Below are positions 48,449 to 57,601 of a stretch of DNA of 64,000 bases, in pieces. A program made the translations under genes and the position numbers. Where the stretch lies: contig CAKQRD010000002.1 in the NCBI GenBank assembly GCA_934271275.1, forward strand, positions 1 through 64,000, given 5' to 3'. Under the pieces are notes generated by a model, which worked only from the letters and a program-made list of their open reading frames with translations, ran no database searches and was not told the DNA's origin. Position 1 is the stretch's first letter. Every line of letters begins with the position of its first letter. The stretch is from an uncultured Clostridia bacterium. GTDB taxonomy: Bacteria; Bacillota; Clostridia; Christensenellales; Borkfalkiaceae.

Positions 48449-49423
48449 CTATTCGAAAACTTTATCGGAAAGCAACGCGCCGTCGCCCCCGACTATATAT
48501 TCGGACAAGTCTTCCGCGGCTTTCGCAAACTCCTTTTTATTGAATCGCGTGCCGTTAAGCTTTTTCTCCAAAAGTTCCGTGGGTTTTCTCGAAAAGAAAT
48601 CGCCGGTTATTTTCACGTTCTCCATAAGACCGTTTACGGTGTCGAAGTCCATTCTGAACGTTCCGAACGGAAAACGCGCCTCGAAAGAGTTTTCCGCCTT
48701 GGGCGAGCGCCCGACGTTCCACTCGTATTTACTGTATTTTTCCTGCACGAGCGCGTTTATAGCCGCAATATCTTCCTCGCTGAAAACGTATTCTTCGCAA
48801 GATTTTTTAAAGTATGCCGAAAGCCCTTTCAAAAATTCCGCCGCGCTCGTTTTTTCGGGGAGAAAGTCGTAGATGTTCCCCACCCGCGCCCGAACGGATT
48901 TTATGCCTTTGCTTTCCATTTTAAGCTTGTTCGGTTTTAATGCGGAAGCAAGTACGGACATATCCGTATGAAAAAGAAGCGTGCCGTGGTGCATTATCCT
49001 GTTTCCTACAACCGTTTGCGCGTTGCCGGAAATCTTCTTGCCCTCCGCCGTAATATCGTTCCTGCCGGAAAACTCCGCCTTTACGCCGAGCGAATTAAGG
49101 TATTCGATAACGGGCGCGGTAAACTTTCTGTAATTATCCGCGCTTTCGTCGTACGGCGCGATAACGGTATAACAAACGTTATCGAGGTCGTGATAAACGG
49201 CTCCCCCGCCCGTCTGACGGCGTACGACTTTTATTCCGTTGGCTTCGGTAAAACCGAGATTCACCTCTTGAATGGTGTTCTGATTTATACCTACGATTAC
49301 CGCAGGAGAGTTTACCCAAAGGTAAATATAAAACCCGTCTTTGTGCCGTAAAAGGTACTCTTCGGAGGCAAGGTTAAAATACGGATCGTGATTATCGTGG
49401 GTTATAAATAAAAAATCGGACAT
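48449..49423 (-). CDS. lplA: Lipoate-protein ligase A
   Basis: 324 residues from the ATG at 49423; the frame opens six codons earlier. Joins free lipoate to the lipoyl domains of dehydrogenase complexes, here most likely the E2 protein coded upstream. Seen: NLASEEYLL, RRQTGGGAVYHDLDNVCYTVI, the lipoyl-AMP region NDITAEGKKISGNAQ and the downstream HHGTLLFHTDM; the C-terminal accessory domain (about 245-324) is present, so it should be a complete two-step ligase. No clear ribosome site. It follows the E1-E3-E2 operon after a hairpin, so it may be a read-through partner. Confidence 0.93.
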   Translation of the reverse strand: MSDFLFITHDNHDPYFNLASEEYLLRHKDGFYIYLWVNSPAVIVGINQNTIQEVNLGFTEANGIKVVRRQTGGGAVYHDLDNVCYTVIAPYDESADNYRKFTAPVIEYLNSLGVKAEFSGRNDITAEGKKISGNAQTVVGNRIMHHGTLLFHTDMSVLASALKPNKLKMESKGIKSVRARVGNIYDFLPEKTSAAEFLKGLSAYFKKSCEEYVFSEEDIAAINALVQEKYSKYEWNVGRSPKAENSFEARFPFGTFRMDFDTVNGLMENVKITGDFFSRKPTELLEKKLNGTRFNKKEFAKAAEDLSEYIVGGDGALLSDKVFE

Positions 49424-49442
49424 AATTACTTTGGTAAACAAG

Positions 49443-49474
49443 CGCGCCGAAAGAAAACCGTTTCTTTCGGCGCG
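49443..49474 (-). terminator. Hairpin between the E1 gene and lplA
   Basis: Fourteen-base perfect stem (49443-49456 with 49461-49474) and a four-base loop. The tail on the minus strand is CUUGUUU, a weak U-tract, so it may be a leaky terminator that lets some transcripts continue into lplA. Confidence 0.65.
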
Positions 49475-49502
49475 TGTTGCTTTTATGATTTAATCTGTAA
49501 GC

Positions 49503-51968
49503 TTAAACGCCTTTCTTCGCCTTGCGCATAATCTCCGCGTCCGAAGTGTTGATCGTCGAAACGTGTCCTTTAAGCGGCAAAATCTTGTCGTTTATATAGT
49601 CTACTATCCATTCGGGTTGCGGGAAGAACTCCGCGTCGAACTCGTACGGAGGAGTTATCCAGTTCTGCGCGCCGCAAACGACCGCGGGTGCGTCTAAATA
49701 ATCGAAGCAGAGTTCGGAAATATTTCTCGCAAAGTCGTTAAGGATAGATCCCCTCGAACAAGCGTCCGAAGCAAGAATTATTCTGCCCGTCTTTTTAACC
49801 GACTCCACAACCTTTTCGTAGTTGAACGGAACTATGCTTCTCGCGTCGATGATTTCGGCTTCTACGCCGTATTTCTCTTCGAGAATTTTCGCCGCTTCGA
49901 CCGCTTTATAAAGCGTCGCGCCGATGGTAAGAATTGTAACGTCTTTACCTACTCTCTTAACGTCGGGTTCGCCGAGCGGAATCTCGTAGTAACCTTCCGG
50001 CACGCCCTCTTTTCTGAACTCTTCGCCCTTGTCGTAAATTCTCTGCGACTCGAAGAATACCACGGGGTCCGTACCGTTCAACGCGGCGTTCATAAGACCT
50101 TTCGCGTCGTAAGGCGTTGCGGGGAAACAAACTTTAAGTCCCGGAACGTGCGCGGGAAGCGCAACCCAGTCCTGAGAGTGCTGCGCGCCGTATTTACTGC
50201 CGACCGAAACGCGGAGCACGACGGGCATTTTAAGTATACCGCTGCTCATCGCCTGCCATTTGGCGAGCTGGTTGAATATTTCGTCGCCCGCTCTGCCCAT
50301 AAAGTCGGCGTACATAAGCTCTACTATAACTCTGCCGCCGCAAAGTCCGTAGCCGACCGCCGAAGATACGATTGCCGCTTCCGAAATGGGAGAGTTGAAA
50401 AGTCTGTGATAAGGAAGCGCTTCGGTAAGTCCTTTATAAACCGCAAACGCGCCGCCCCAGTCGCGGACATCTTCTCCGTAAGAGGTCAAAGTAGGATCTT
50501 TATAATATCTGTCTATAATCGCCTCGAAAAGCGCGTCGCGGATATTGAAACGCTTCATGTTGGAAACGAGCTGACCTTTTTCGTCGAACGCGTAACGGGA
50601 TTTGCCCGCTATCTGCTTAACTCTCGGATTTTCTTCCATAGGCATTTTCACGTCTACGGGACGGTCTTCCATTTTTTCCACCGCGCCGTTGCTGAACATA
50701 AGATTCTCTACGTAATAGGGATCTTTTTTGAAGTCGAGATAAGGCGATTCCACGGGATCTGCCGCGAGCTTGCAAAGCTTTAACATTCTTTCCGAAATGC
50801 TTGCGAGTATCTCGTCGAACTTCGCGTCCTTTTCGATTTTGGCGTCTACGAGGGCTTTTCTGTACGTCACTATCGGATCGTACTCTCTCCACGCTTCCAC
50901 CTCTTCGGGAGTACGGTAGCTCATTGCGTCCGAAGGCGAGTGTCCGCCGTAACGATAAGTAATCACGTCGAGCATAACCGGTCCTTTGCCTTCCGCGAGA
51001 AGCTTTTTCTTTCTCTTCATCGCTTCGATTACGGCAAGAGGATTGAACCCGTCTACCCTTTCCGCGTACATCTGCGAGGGGGTTACGCCTGCGCCGAGGC
51101 GGGCAAGGAAATCGTACGCCATCGTTTCGCCGCGCGTCTGTCCGCCCATTCCGTAGTTGTTGTTGAAAAAGTTAAAGAGTATCGGAAGTCCGCCTTTCTT
51201 TTCCCAAAGCGTTCTGAACTGGTCCATAGAAGCGAAGTTCATGGACTCGTAAACGACCCCGCAACCGACCGCGCCGTCGCCGACGTTACTGATGACGATA
51301 CCCGGTTTGTCGTTTATTTTTTTATAGAGAGCCGCGCCGAGCGCAACGGGTGCCGCGCCGCCGACTATCGCGTTGTTCGGGTAAATTCCGAAAGGCAGGA
51401 AGAATACGTGCATAGATCCGCCCATTCCTCTGTGGAAGCCCGTTCTTCTCGCAAAAATTTCGCTCATAAAGCCGTAAAGCAAGAAGTCTACCGCAAGGTC
51501 TTTCACGTTGCCGGTTTTGTTGAGCTTCTCTACGGGGGCAAGCGTTTCGCCGCCCATAAAGTCTTTCATTATCTGATAAAGTTTATCGTCGGGGAGCTTA
51601 TGAATGGAAGCAAGCCCTCTCGCAAGAACTTCGCTGTGGCTTCTGTGCGAACCGAAGGTCATATCGTCGAGATCGAGTATATATGCCTGTCCTACCGCCG
51701 CCGCTTCCTGACCGATGGAAAGGTGCGCGGGACCGGGATAAGAATGTTTAAAGCCCTGATATTCGCCCTTGATTTTTATCGAGTTTATCATGCTCTCGAA
51801 TTCGCGGAGGACGGCTATATCGTTGAATATTCTTACGAAGTCGTCTTTCTTGAAATTCTTTTTCTCTTCTTCGATAGTCTTGTTATACTGATTTACCGCG
51901 ATATCTTCAAAAGATATTTTACCCGCTTTTCTGATTTCTACGGGATCTACGAAAAGTTGTTTGGACAT
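49503..51968 (-). CDS. 2-oxoacid dehydrogenase E1, fused alpha and beta subunits
   Basis: 821 residues: E1-alpha (about 1-430) joined to E1-beta (about 470-821). Alpha part: thiamine diphosphate motif GDGAVGCGVVYESMNFA, ending in NNNYGMGG, and the loop YRYGGHSPSDAMSYRTPEE. Beta part: SYGEDVRDWGGAFAVYKGL, FNSPISEAAIVSSAVG, QHSQDWVAL and DARSIVPFNYE. Together with E2 and E3 it would make a pyruvate, acetoin or branched-chain 2-oxoacid dehydrogenase complex yielding acyl-CoA and NADH. Fused E1 proteins are annotated as alpha-ketoacid dehydrogenase alpha/beta; substrate is not certain. It starts 24 bases after the E3 gene. Confidence 0.93.
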   Translation of the reverse strand: MSKQLFVDPVEIRKAGKISFEDIAVNQYNKTIEEEKKNFKKDDFVRIFNDIAVLREFESMINSIKIKGEYQGFKHSYPGPAHLSIGQEAAAVGQAYILDLDDMTFGSHRSHSEVLARGLASIHKLPDDKLYQIMKDFMGGETLAPVEKLNKTGNVKDLAVDFLLYGFMSEIFARRTGFHRGMGGSMHVFFLPFGIYPNNAIVGGAAPVALGAALYKKINDKPGIVISNVGDGAVGCGVVYESMNFASMDQFRTLWEKKGGLPILFNFFNNNYGMGGQTRGETMAYDFLARLGAGVTPSQMYAERVDGFNPLAVIEAMKRKKKLLAEGKGPVMLDVITYRYGGHSPSDAMSYRTPEEVEAWREYDPIVTYRKALVDAKIEKDAKFDEILASISERMLKLCKLAADPVESPYLDFKKDPYYVENLMFSNGAVEKMEDRPVDVKMPMEENPRVKQIAGKSRYAFDEKGQLVSNMKRFNIRDALFEAIIDRYYKDPTLTSYGEDVRDWGGAFAVYKGLTEALPYHRLFNSPISEAAIVSSAVGYGLCGGRVIVELMYADFMGRAGDEIFNQLAKWQAMSSGILKMPVVLRVSVGSKYGAQHSQDWVALPAHVPGLKVCFPATPYDAKGLMNAALNGTDPVVFFESQRIYDKGEEFRKEGVPEGYYEIPLGEPDVKRVGKDVTILTIGATLYKAVEAAKILEEKYGVEAEIIDARSIVPFNYEKVVESVKKTGRIILASDACSRGSILNDFARNISELCFDYLDAPAVVCGAQNWITPPYEFDAEFFPQPEWIVDYINDKILPLKGHVSTINTSDAEIMRKAKKGV

Positions 51969-51992
51969 TTTTTTTCTCTCCTTATTTTTTAC

Positions 51993-53363
51993 TTAAATTT
52001 TAAATACCGCTTCTCTTACTATTTCGCAAACGGTCGGGTGCGGGAACACGAGTTTTTTGATATTCTCTATATCTACTTCGAGATCTATAAGTTCGGATAC
52101 CGCGACTATAAATTCGCCTGCGTAAGAACCGATTATGTGCGCGCCGATAAGCGTGTTCGTCGCTTTGTTTACAACGAGTTTGCAAACGCCGTCGAGCTCG
52201 GTGTTTTCCGCAACGTATCTTCCCGAATAAGTCATCGGAACGGATACCGTTTTAACGTCCAGTCCCTTTGCCTTTGCGCTTTCTTCCGTTTCGCCTACCG
52301 TACCCGCCTCCGGGTGAGTGTATATGACGGAAGGAATTACGTTATAACGCATACGGTCTTTTTTGCCGAGCATATTGTTTACCGCAACCTCCGCTTCTCT
52401 GTAAGCGGTATGCGCGAGCATTATTTTGCCGTTCACGTCGCCCGCGGCGTATACGTTGGCAACGTTGGTGCGCATCGTATCGTCCGTTACTATCGCGCCG
52501 CGCTCTAAATTCACGCCGATATTTTCAAGTCCCAGATCTTTGGTGACCGCGCGTCTGCCGATAGAAAGAAGAATCTTATCCGCCGCGACCTTTTCGGTTT
52601 TGCCGTCTCTCTCGAACACGACGCCGTCCTTGTCGATTGCGGTGACTTTGCAACCGAGATTAAAGGTAACGCCTTTTCTCTCCATTGCTTTCTGCAAAAT
52701 TTTTGAAATTTCTTTTTCGGTAGGTCCTGCGATTTTATCGAGCATTTCCACGACGGTGACTTTGCTGCCGACCGAAGAGAAATAGCTTGCCATTTCAAGA
52801 CCTATAACGCCGCCGCCGATAATAACGAATTTTTCCGGTATTTCGGTTAAATCGAGTACCTCTCTGTTAGTGAGAACGAGTCCCGCTTCGATACCCTCTT
52901 TAAGTCCCGTGATGGGCGGAACTACAGGTGCAGAACCGGTTGCGATAAGAAGGCGTTTCGCAAGAAATTTTTCTTCTCCCGCGCGGACTATATAGCCCTC
53001 CGCGTCTTTACCCTCTATATACGCTTCCGCTTTTTTGGTTACGACTTTGTTTGCGGCAAGCTGACCTTTTATGCCCGAAACGAGCATTTTTACCACTTTG
53101 TTTTTTCTTTCTACGACGAACTTCTGATCAACGACGGGCTTACCTTCTAATTTTACGCCGAAAGCCGCCGCTTCGTTTGCGTAGTCCGCAACCTTTGCGG
53201 AATTAAGAAAAGTTTTGGAAGGGACGCAGCCTTCGTTTAAGCACACGCCGCCGAACTCTCTCTTTTCGATAACGAGAGTTTTAAGTCCCGCGTGTCCCGC
53301 GCGTTCCGATGCGAGATATCCCGCAGGTCCGCCGCCTATTACTACTAAATCGAACGTTTCCAT
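51993..53363 (-). CDS. lpdA: Dihydrolipoyl dehydrogenase (E3)
   Basis: 456 residues. Reoxidises dihydrolipoyl groups and makes NADH. Seen: FAD site VVIGGGPAGYLASERAGHAG, the redox disulfide GGVCLNEGCVPSK, NAD site FVIIGGGVIGLEMASYF, YAAGDVNGKIMLAHTAYRE, and the catalytic His-Glu in FPHPTVCEIVRE. The first residues lack the lipoyl domain that some E3 proteins carry. It lies between the E2 and E1 genes on one strand. Confidence 0.96.
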   Translation of the reverse strand: METFDLVVIGGGPAGYLASERAGHAGLKTLVIEKREFGGVCLNEGCVPSKTFLNSAKVADYANEAAAFGVKLEGKPVVDQKFVVERKNKVVKMLVSGIKGQLAANKVVTKKAEAYIEGKDAEGYIVRAGEEKFLAKRLLIATGSAPVVPPITGLKEGIEAGLVLTNREVLDLTEIPEKFVIIGGGVIGLEMASYFSSVGSKVTVVEMLDKIAGPTEKEISKILQKAMERKGVTFNLGCKVTAIDKDGVVFERDGKTEKVAADKILLSIGRRAVTKDLGLENIGVNLERGAIVTDDTMRTNVANVYAAGDVNGKIMLAHTAYREAEVAVNNMLGKKDRMRYNVIPSVIYTHPEAGTVGETEESAKAKGLDVKTVSVPMTYSGRYVAENTELDGVCKLVVNKATNTLIGAHIIGSYAGEFIVAVSELIDLEVDIENIKKLVFPHPTVCEIVREAVFKI

Positions 53364-53456
53364 TATAGAAAATCCTCTCCTTTAATCGTTATATAATAAG
53401 GTTCAAGCTAAAACGCTCTCCGCAAAGCTTTTTGCCGCGCGGAAAGCAAATTTACC

Positions 53457-55124
53457 TTAAATGCATTTGGAATCAGCAAGCAGATTGAAGCTGAAATTTT
53501 CGAGATACTCTTTAAGTTCTTTAAGGAATCTCGAAGCGGGCGCGCCGTCGAGCGCTCTGTGATCGTAAGAAAGCGAAAGGCTCATTGCGGTGTACGGAAC
53601 GATTTCGCCGTTTTTACCGAGCTTCACGCGGGTTTCGAGAGTGTTGACGCCGAGTATGCCCGTTTGCGGCGGGTTGACGACCGGCGTAAAGCTTTCTATC
53701 CCCATTGTTCCCACGTTGCTGACCGTAAAGCTGCCGCCCGTTAAAAGTTCGGGAGAAATCTTGCCGTCTATCGCGTCTTGCGAAAGCTTTTTGGACTTTG
53801 CGGCTATCTCCGAAAGGCTCATCAAATCCGCGCCGAACAGCGTGGGTACGAGAAGCCCTCTCGGCGTGTCCGTCGCGATTCCCACGTTGACGTGTTCGAA
53901 ATAGCGTATCGTGTCGCCGTTTATAAGGTTCGCGTTAAGGTCTCTGTGATTCTTTATCACCCTCGATACCGCGAATACTATTATATTGTTTACCGTAACG
54001 TTGGGGAGTTTAAGCTTTTCGGCGTTGTCTTTAAGATACTTTCTGAACGCCATAACATTTGTACAGTCGAAAGAAAGCGTGTGCGTAAGCTGTGCCATCG
54101 TAGAAAGGCTCGCCACCATATTCTTTGCGATAACCTTTCTGATATTCGACATCTTTTCGTCTTTGTACGCCCTGACGTCCGCGGTTTCCGCCGCACTCTT
54201 TTCGGGGGTTGCCGCCTGCGCGGAGGTTTGAACGGAAGCTTCGTGCGATTTCGGATTGACGCTCGCTTCTCTTATATCTCTTTCTATAATTCTGCCGTTA
54301 GGACCTGTCGCGGAGGCGTCCGTAAGGGAAACGCCGAGTTTGTTTGCAAGGTTTTTGGCTCTGGGACTCGCGAAAATTCTGTCGCCGTCTTTATTTGCCG
54401 TCTGCGCGCTCTTTGTATGAGCCTCTGCCCCTGCGGAAGCGGTCTCTGCCGCTAAAGGAGCTTTAACTTCCGCCGCCGTCGTCGACGCCGCTCCGTTCGG
54501 AGCAAAACAGCTTGCGTCAACGCCGTGTTCGCCGATAGCGAGAACGTTCGTTCCGACGGGGATTTCATCGCCTTCGTTAAAGAACGTCGCAAGAACTTCG
54601 CCCGCCACCTCCGCCTGAAGGTCGAACGAGGACTTATCCGTTTCGTAAGAAAACAGCACGTCGCCGACCTTTACGGTATCGCCGACCTTTACGTTCCACT
54701 TCGTCAGAATACAGCTTTCGACCGTGATACCCGATTTCGGCATCGCCACGGGCGTCGCCTTTATGTCCGCGGGAATTACGGGCGCGGAGGCAGCCTTCTT
54801 TTCGGCGGGTGCGGGAGCTTCCGCTTTTACCTCGGTCGCGGCGGGTGCGGAAGCACCGTTCGGCACGAGCGAAGAAAAGTCCTCTCCCTTTTTGCCTATC
54901 GCCATAACGTTGGTGAGAACGGGTACTTCGTCGCCCTCTTCGCAGAAAAGCGCAAGAACTTCGCCTTCTGCTTCGGATATATAATCTATAGAAGACTTGT
55001 CCGTTTCAAAAGAGAACAGCACGTCGCCGACCTTAACCTTGTCGCCGACCTTAACGTTCCATTTGGTGAGTATACAACTTTCCACCGTGATGCCCTGCTT
55101 CGGCATCGTTACGGGAATTGCCAT
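53457..55124 (-). CDS. Dihydrolipoamide acyltransferase (E2) with two lipoyl domains
   Basis: 555 residues. Two lipoyl domains (about 1-78 and 124-202), each with the lipoylated Lys in ETDKSS, the first near residue 43; they are closely alike, as from a duplication. Ala/Pro-rich linkers follow, then an E3/E1-binding domain (FASPRAKNLANKLGVSLTDA with GPNGRI behind), another linker, and the catalytic domain (about 320-550) with DHRALDGAPASRF. First gene of the complex operon, behind AAAGGAG. The lplA gene at the far end can load its lipoyl lysines. Confidence 0.94.
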   Translation of the reverse strand: MAIPVTMPKQGITVESCILTKWNVKVGDKVKVGDVLFSFETDKSSIDYISEAEGEVLALFCEEGDEVPVLTNVMAIGKKGEDFSSLVPNGASAPAATEVKAEAPAPAEKKAASAPVIPADIKATPVAMPKSGITVESCILTKWNVKVGDTVKVGDVLFSYETDKSSFDLQAEVAGEVLATFFNEGDEIPVGTNVLAIGEHGVDASCFAPNGAASTTAAEVKAPLAAETASAGAEAHTKSAQTANKDGDRIFASPRAKNLANKLGVSLTDASATGPNGRIIERDIREASVNPKSHEASVQTSAQAATPEKSAAETADVRAYKDEKMSNIRKVIAKNMVASLSTMAQLTHTLSFDCTNVMAFRKYLKDNAEKLKLPNVTVNNIIVFAVSRVIKNHRDLNANLINGDTIRYFEHVNVGIATDTPRGLLVPTLFGADLMSLSEIAAKSKKLSQDAIDGKISPELLTGGSFTVSNVGTMGIESFTPVVNPPQTGILGVNTLETRVKLGKNGEIVPYTAMSLSLSYDHRALDGAPASRFLKELKEYLENFSFNLLADSKCI

Positions 55125-55167
55125 TTACGTTTTCTCCTTTATATCTTATAAAATTACGTTTTCGTGA

Positions 55168-56439
55168 TTATATTTTTTTAGCGTTGGCAAGAACGTATTT
55201 TTCCGCTTCCGCCGACCAGATACCGTTGTTCTTTTTGCATATATCGGACAGATCCTTAAAGAACGGATCGGTTTTACCAAGCTCCTCAAAATCCGCGATC
55301 GCCGTCATCGGCATAGAAATATGCGTATAAACGAGTTTCTTTGCGCCCTTTATGTTAGGAAGATTCAGCGTGGTATCCACAACGCTGTCAAGTCCGCCGA
55401 CGTGCGATATCATGATAGAAGGATTGATTCTTCCTTCGCCCGCGAGTTTAAGCGCTTCTTTAAGGTCGTTCTTGTTCCCGCCCGAAGTTCCCGTTATTCT
55501 GTGGAACGCGTAATGCACGTCGTAGAAATTGAATTTTGCGGAGAAATCGGATCTTATAGGTCCTGCGAAGAAATTAAGACAACCGCCTTCGCCGAGAAGC
55601 GCGTCGCCCTGCTCGACGAGCGCGGAAACGGGCGCGTATACGAACACGTCGTCAAAACCTTTGCCGCCGTTTATCTCTTTCATATATTCTACGGGATTTT
55701 CTATGGCGGAAGTGTTTACGTAAACGAGTCTGACGCCGTTTTTAGCCGCTTCTTCCACGGTGAGAAGGGTTGCCGCTCTGTCGAGTCTTGCCTGATCTAT
55801 ATCGGTAACGACCATAAGAGAGGGCTTTCTGTCGCAATGAATGCCGTAATCCACGCAGCCGAGTCCCATAGGTCCTACCCCCGCGAGAATAGCCACCGCG
55901 CCGCCTTCTTTAATACCCATTTCGTGAGTATGCGTTTCGTATCTCGAATGATAGTTCTCGTGATACCCCGCGATTATGCAGGACATGGGTTCTGCAAGCG
56001 AAGCCTTAAAATAACTGTCGCCGTCGTAAGGAATAAGGCAATCTTTTTCCATAACCTCGTTGGGAATTATAACGTATTGCGAATCTCCGCCTATGTAGCG
56101 ATACGAATACCCCGGCGCGCCGAGTCCGTTCATAACGGGTTTAAAGTCTATCGCGGGTTGAATACCGAACTTGTCCCCTTCTTTGAATTTGCCCTGCCAT
56201 TTCGCGCCGACCTTGATTATGTCGCCGCAGAACTCGTGACCGATTATAACGGGGTTTTCCGCGATATCTTCGGGAACGCGCTTATGCGCCGCGCCCTGTT
56301 CCGCCGCCTTAAAGCTTGACATACAGATACTGTCCGATACTACGCGGGCAAGGATTTCGTCCTCCCCGATTTCGGGAAGCTCAAACTCCTCAAGCCTTAA
56401 ATCGTTCACGCCGTAAAGTCTTACCGCCTTGGTTTTCAT
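55168..56439 (-). CDS. Zinc-binding alcohol dehydrogenase family, sorbose-1-phosphate-reductase-like
   Basis: 423 residues, longer than most medium-chain dehydrogenases (~350). Seen: SICMSSFKAAEQGAAHKRVPED and NPVIIGHEFCGDII (catalytic zinc region), CIIAGYHENYHSRY, and the nucleotide site AILAGVGPMGLGCVDYG. The layout (no structural-zinc Cys cluster, long insert with HTHEMGIKEGG) recalls L-sorbose-1-phosphate reductase, so a sugar phosphate or sugar alcohol may be the substrate; this is not certain. GGAGG before ATG. It faces a DeoR regulator across a palindrome; 43 bases later the E2 gene begins, so the promoter may also feed the dehydrogenase complex. Confidence 0.8.
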   Translation of the reverse strand: MKTKAVRLYGVNDLRLEEFELPEIGEDEILARVVSDSICMSSFKAAEQGAAHKRVPEDIAENPVIIGHEFCGDIIKVGAKWQGKFKEGDKFGIQPAIDFKPVMNGLGAPGYSYRYIGGDSQYVIIPNEVMEKDCLIPYDGDSYFKASLAEPMSCIIAGYHENYHSRYETHTHEMGIKEGGAVAILAGVGPMGLGCVDYGIHCDRKPSLMVVTDIDQARLDRAATLLTVEEAAKNGVRLVYVNTSAIENPVEYMKEINGGKGFDDVFVYAPVSALVEQGDALLGEGGCLNFFAGPIRSDFSAKFNFYDVHYAFHRITGTSGGNKNDLKEALKLAGEGRINPSIMISHVGGLDSVVDTTLNLPNIKGAKKLVYTHISMPMTAIADFEELGKTDPFFKDLSDICKKNNGIWSAEAEKYVLANAKKI

Positions 56440-56599
56440 ATAGATTCCTCCGATTTTATTATTCTTTGCTTACTCTCTTTTCGGGTTCGGTTTTTAAGAT
56501 AATAGATTTCTTATTCCTGCCGCTTATCTCCCGCCGCTTATCTCCGCCGCGCTTTTTATAAAAAACCGCGTCCGTTCCGCCCCCTTATGAGCCTGTTTT

Positions 56600-56628
56600 A
56601 TTTTACCACAAATACATTATAATGTATC
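56600..56628 (-). promoter_or_regulatory. Promoter and operator-like palindrome for the dehydrogenase
   Basis: Minus strand GATACA (56623-56628, weak -35), 17 bases, TAAAAT with TG extension (56600-56605). The 16-base perfect palindrome with arms ATACATTA and TAATGTAT (56612-56627) covers the spacer and -35, a usual repressor position; the DeoR protein coded next door is the likely binder. Confidence 0.6.
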
Positions 56629-56642
56629 CTCTTGAAAAAAAG

Positions 56643-56671
56643 TTGCAAAAAGAATATTTTTATGATAAAAT
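56643..56671 (+). promoter_or_regulatory. Promoter of deoR
   Basis: TTGCAA (56643-56648), 17 bases, TAAAAT (56666-56671). Transcription near 56678; ATG at 56738. Confidence 0.8.
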
Positions 56672-56737
56672 ATGAACACAAACGCGCACAAATGCGCAAA
56701 GCGTCGGGTGTTTTGCGGCGCAAAAAGGGGTTAAAAC

Positions 56738-57514
56738 ATGCTTACGATAAGAAGGCAAGAAGAAATTCTGGAGATTTTGAACAAAAATAAGCAAGCGACC
56801 GTAGAAGAACTTGCGGCAGAACTGTACGTTTCCGGCGCGACGATAAGAAGAGACCTTTCCGCAATGGAAAAACAAGGACTTATAAGAAGGTCGCACGGCG
56901 GGGCGATGCCTTTCCGCTCAACGACGGAGGAATCTGCATTCGCCATTCGCGAACAGGAAAACACCGCGGCGAAAAGAACTATCGCGACGCTCGCGTTCAG
57001 ACTCGTCAAAAACGGACACTCGATTTTTCTCGATTCAAGCACCACTACGGGTTTTTTGATACCGCTTTTAAACAATCTTAAATATCTTTCGGTAACGACG
57101 ATAGGGCTACGGAACGCGCTGCTTTTATCGCAAACGAACAACGTTAAAATTTATATCGCGGGCGGACAAATTTCAAACCATTCCAACTCGATAACCGGCT
57201 CGGATACGATCGATTATATCTCGCGGATTCACGCGGACGTCGCGTTCGTTTCCTGCTCCGGCGTAGATATTTCCGCAGGGTTTACGGACGCAGACATAGA
57301 ACAATCGAAATTAAAACAGCAAATGAAAAAAAACTCCGCCAAAGTCGCCATGCTTTGCGACTCGACGAAGTTCGGAAAAACCTTTATGTGTACCGATTTC
57401 AGGTTCGACGAGGTAGATTATCTTATCACCGACAAAAAACCCGCGGAGGAATATTACAAAAGGATCTCGGAATCGGGCTGCGTTATCCTTGCGCCCGAAG
57501 AAAGTATCTTTTAA
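56738..57514 (+). CDS. DeoR-family transcriptional regulator
   Basis: 258 residues, family length. N-terminal winged helix with the DeoR signature RRQEEILEILNKNKQATVEEL, LYVSGATIRRDLSAMEKQGLIRRSHGGA; the C-terminal sugar-phosphate sensor domain has HSIFLDSSTTTGFLIPLL, SVTTIGLRNALLL, IYIAGGQI and SKFGKTFMCTDF. It should repress the sugar-type dehydrogenase gene facing it and respond to a phosphorylated sugar. Start backed by AGGGG near 56727 and the promoter. Confidence 0.93.
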   Translation: MLTIRRQEEILEILNKNKQATVEELAAELYVSGATIRRDLSAMEKQGLIRRSHGGAMPFRSTTEESAFAIREQENTAAKRTIATLAFRLVKNGHSIFLDSSTTTGFLIPLLNNLKYLSVTTIGLRNALLLSQTNNVKIYIAGGQISNHSNSITGSDTIDYISRIHADVAFVSCSGVDISAGFTDADIEQSKLKQQMKKNSAKVAMLCDSTKFGKTFMCTDFRFDEVDYLITDKKPAEEYYKRISESGCVILAPEESIF

Positions 57515-57601
57515 AAATTTTTCTTCCTCGTCGGGACGAAAAGACTTCTCCCGCTATTTCTTCCGATACCGCTCTCCGATATTGCAGTCCGCCGTTTCGC
57601 T

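Larger units (their letters stand above)
56440..56737. other. Divergent control region between the dehydrogenase and deoR
   Basis: Holds both promoters, the palindrome described separately, and a long minus-strand leader. The leader has a 13-base block (GCCGCTTATCTCC) repeated at 56519-56531 and 56533-56545. No gene is seen. Confidence 0.6.

Noticed and set aside
50940..52508. 522-codon open frame on the plus strand
   Set aside because: Antisense to the E1 fusion and E3 genes; no family features and shadow-like composition.
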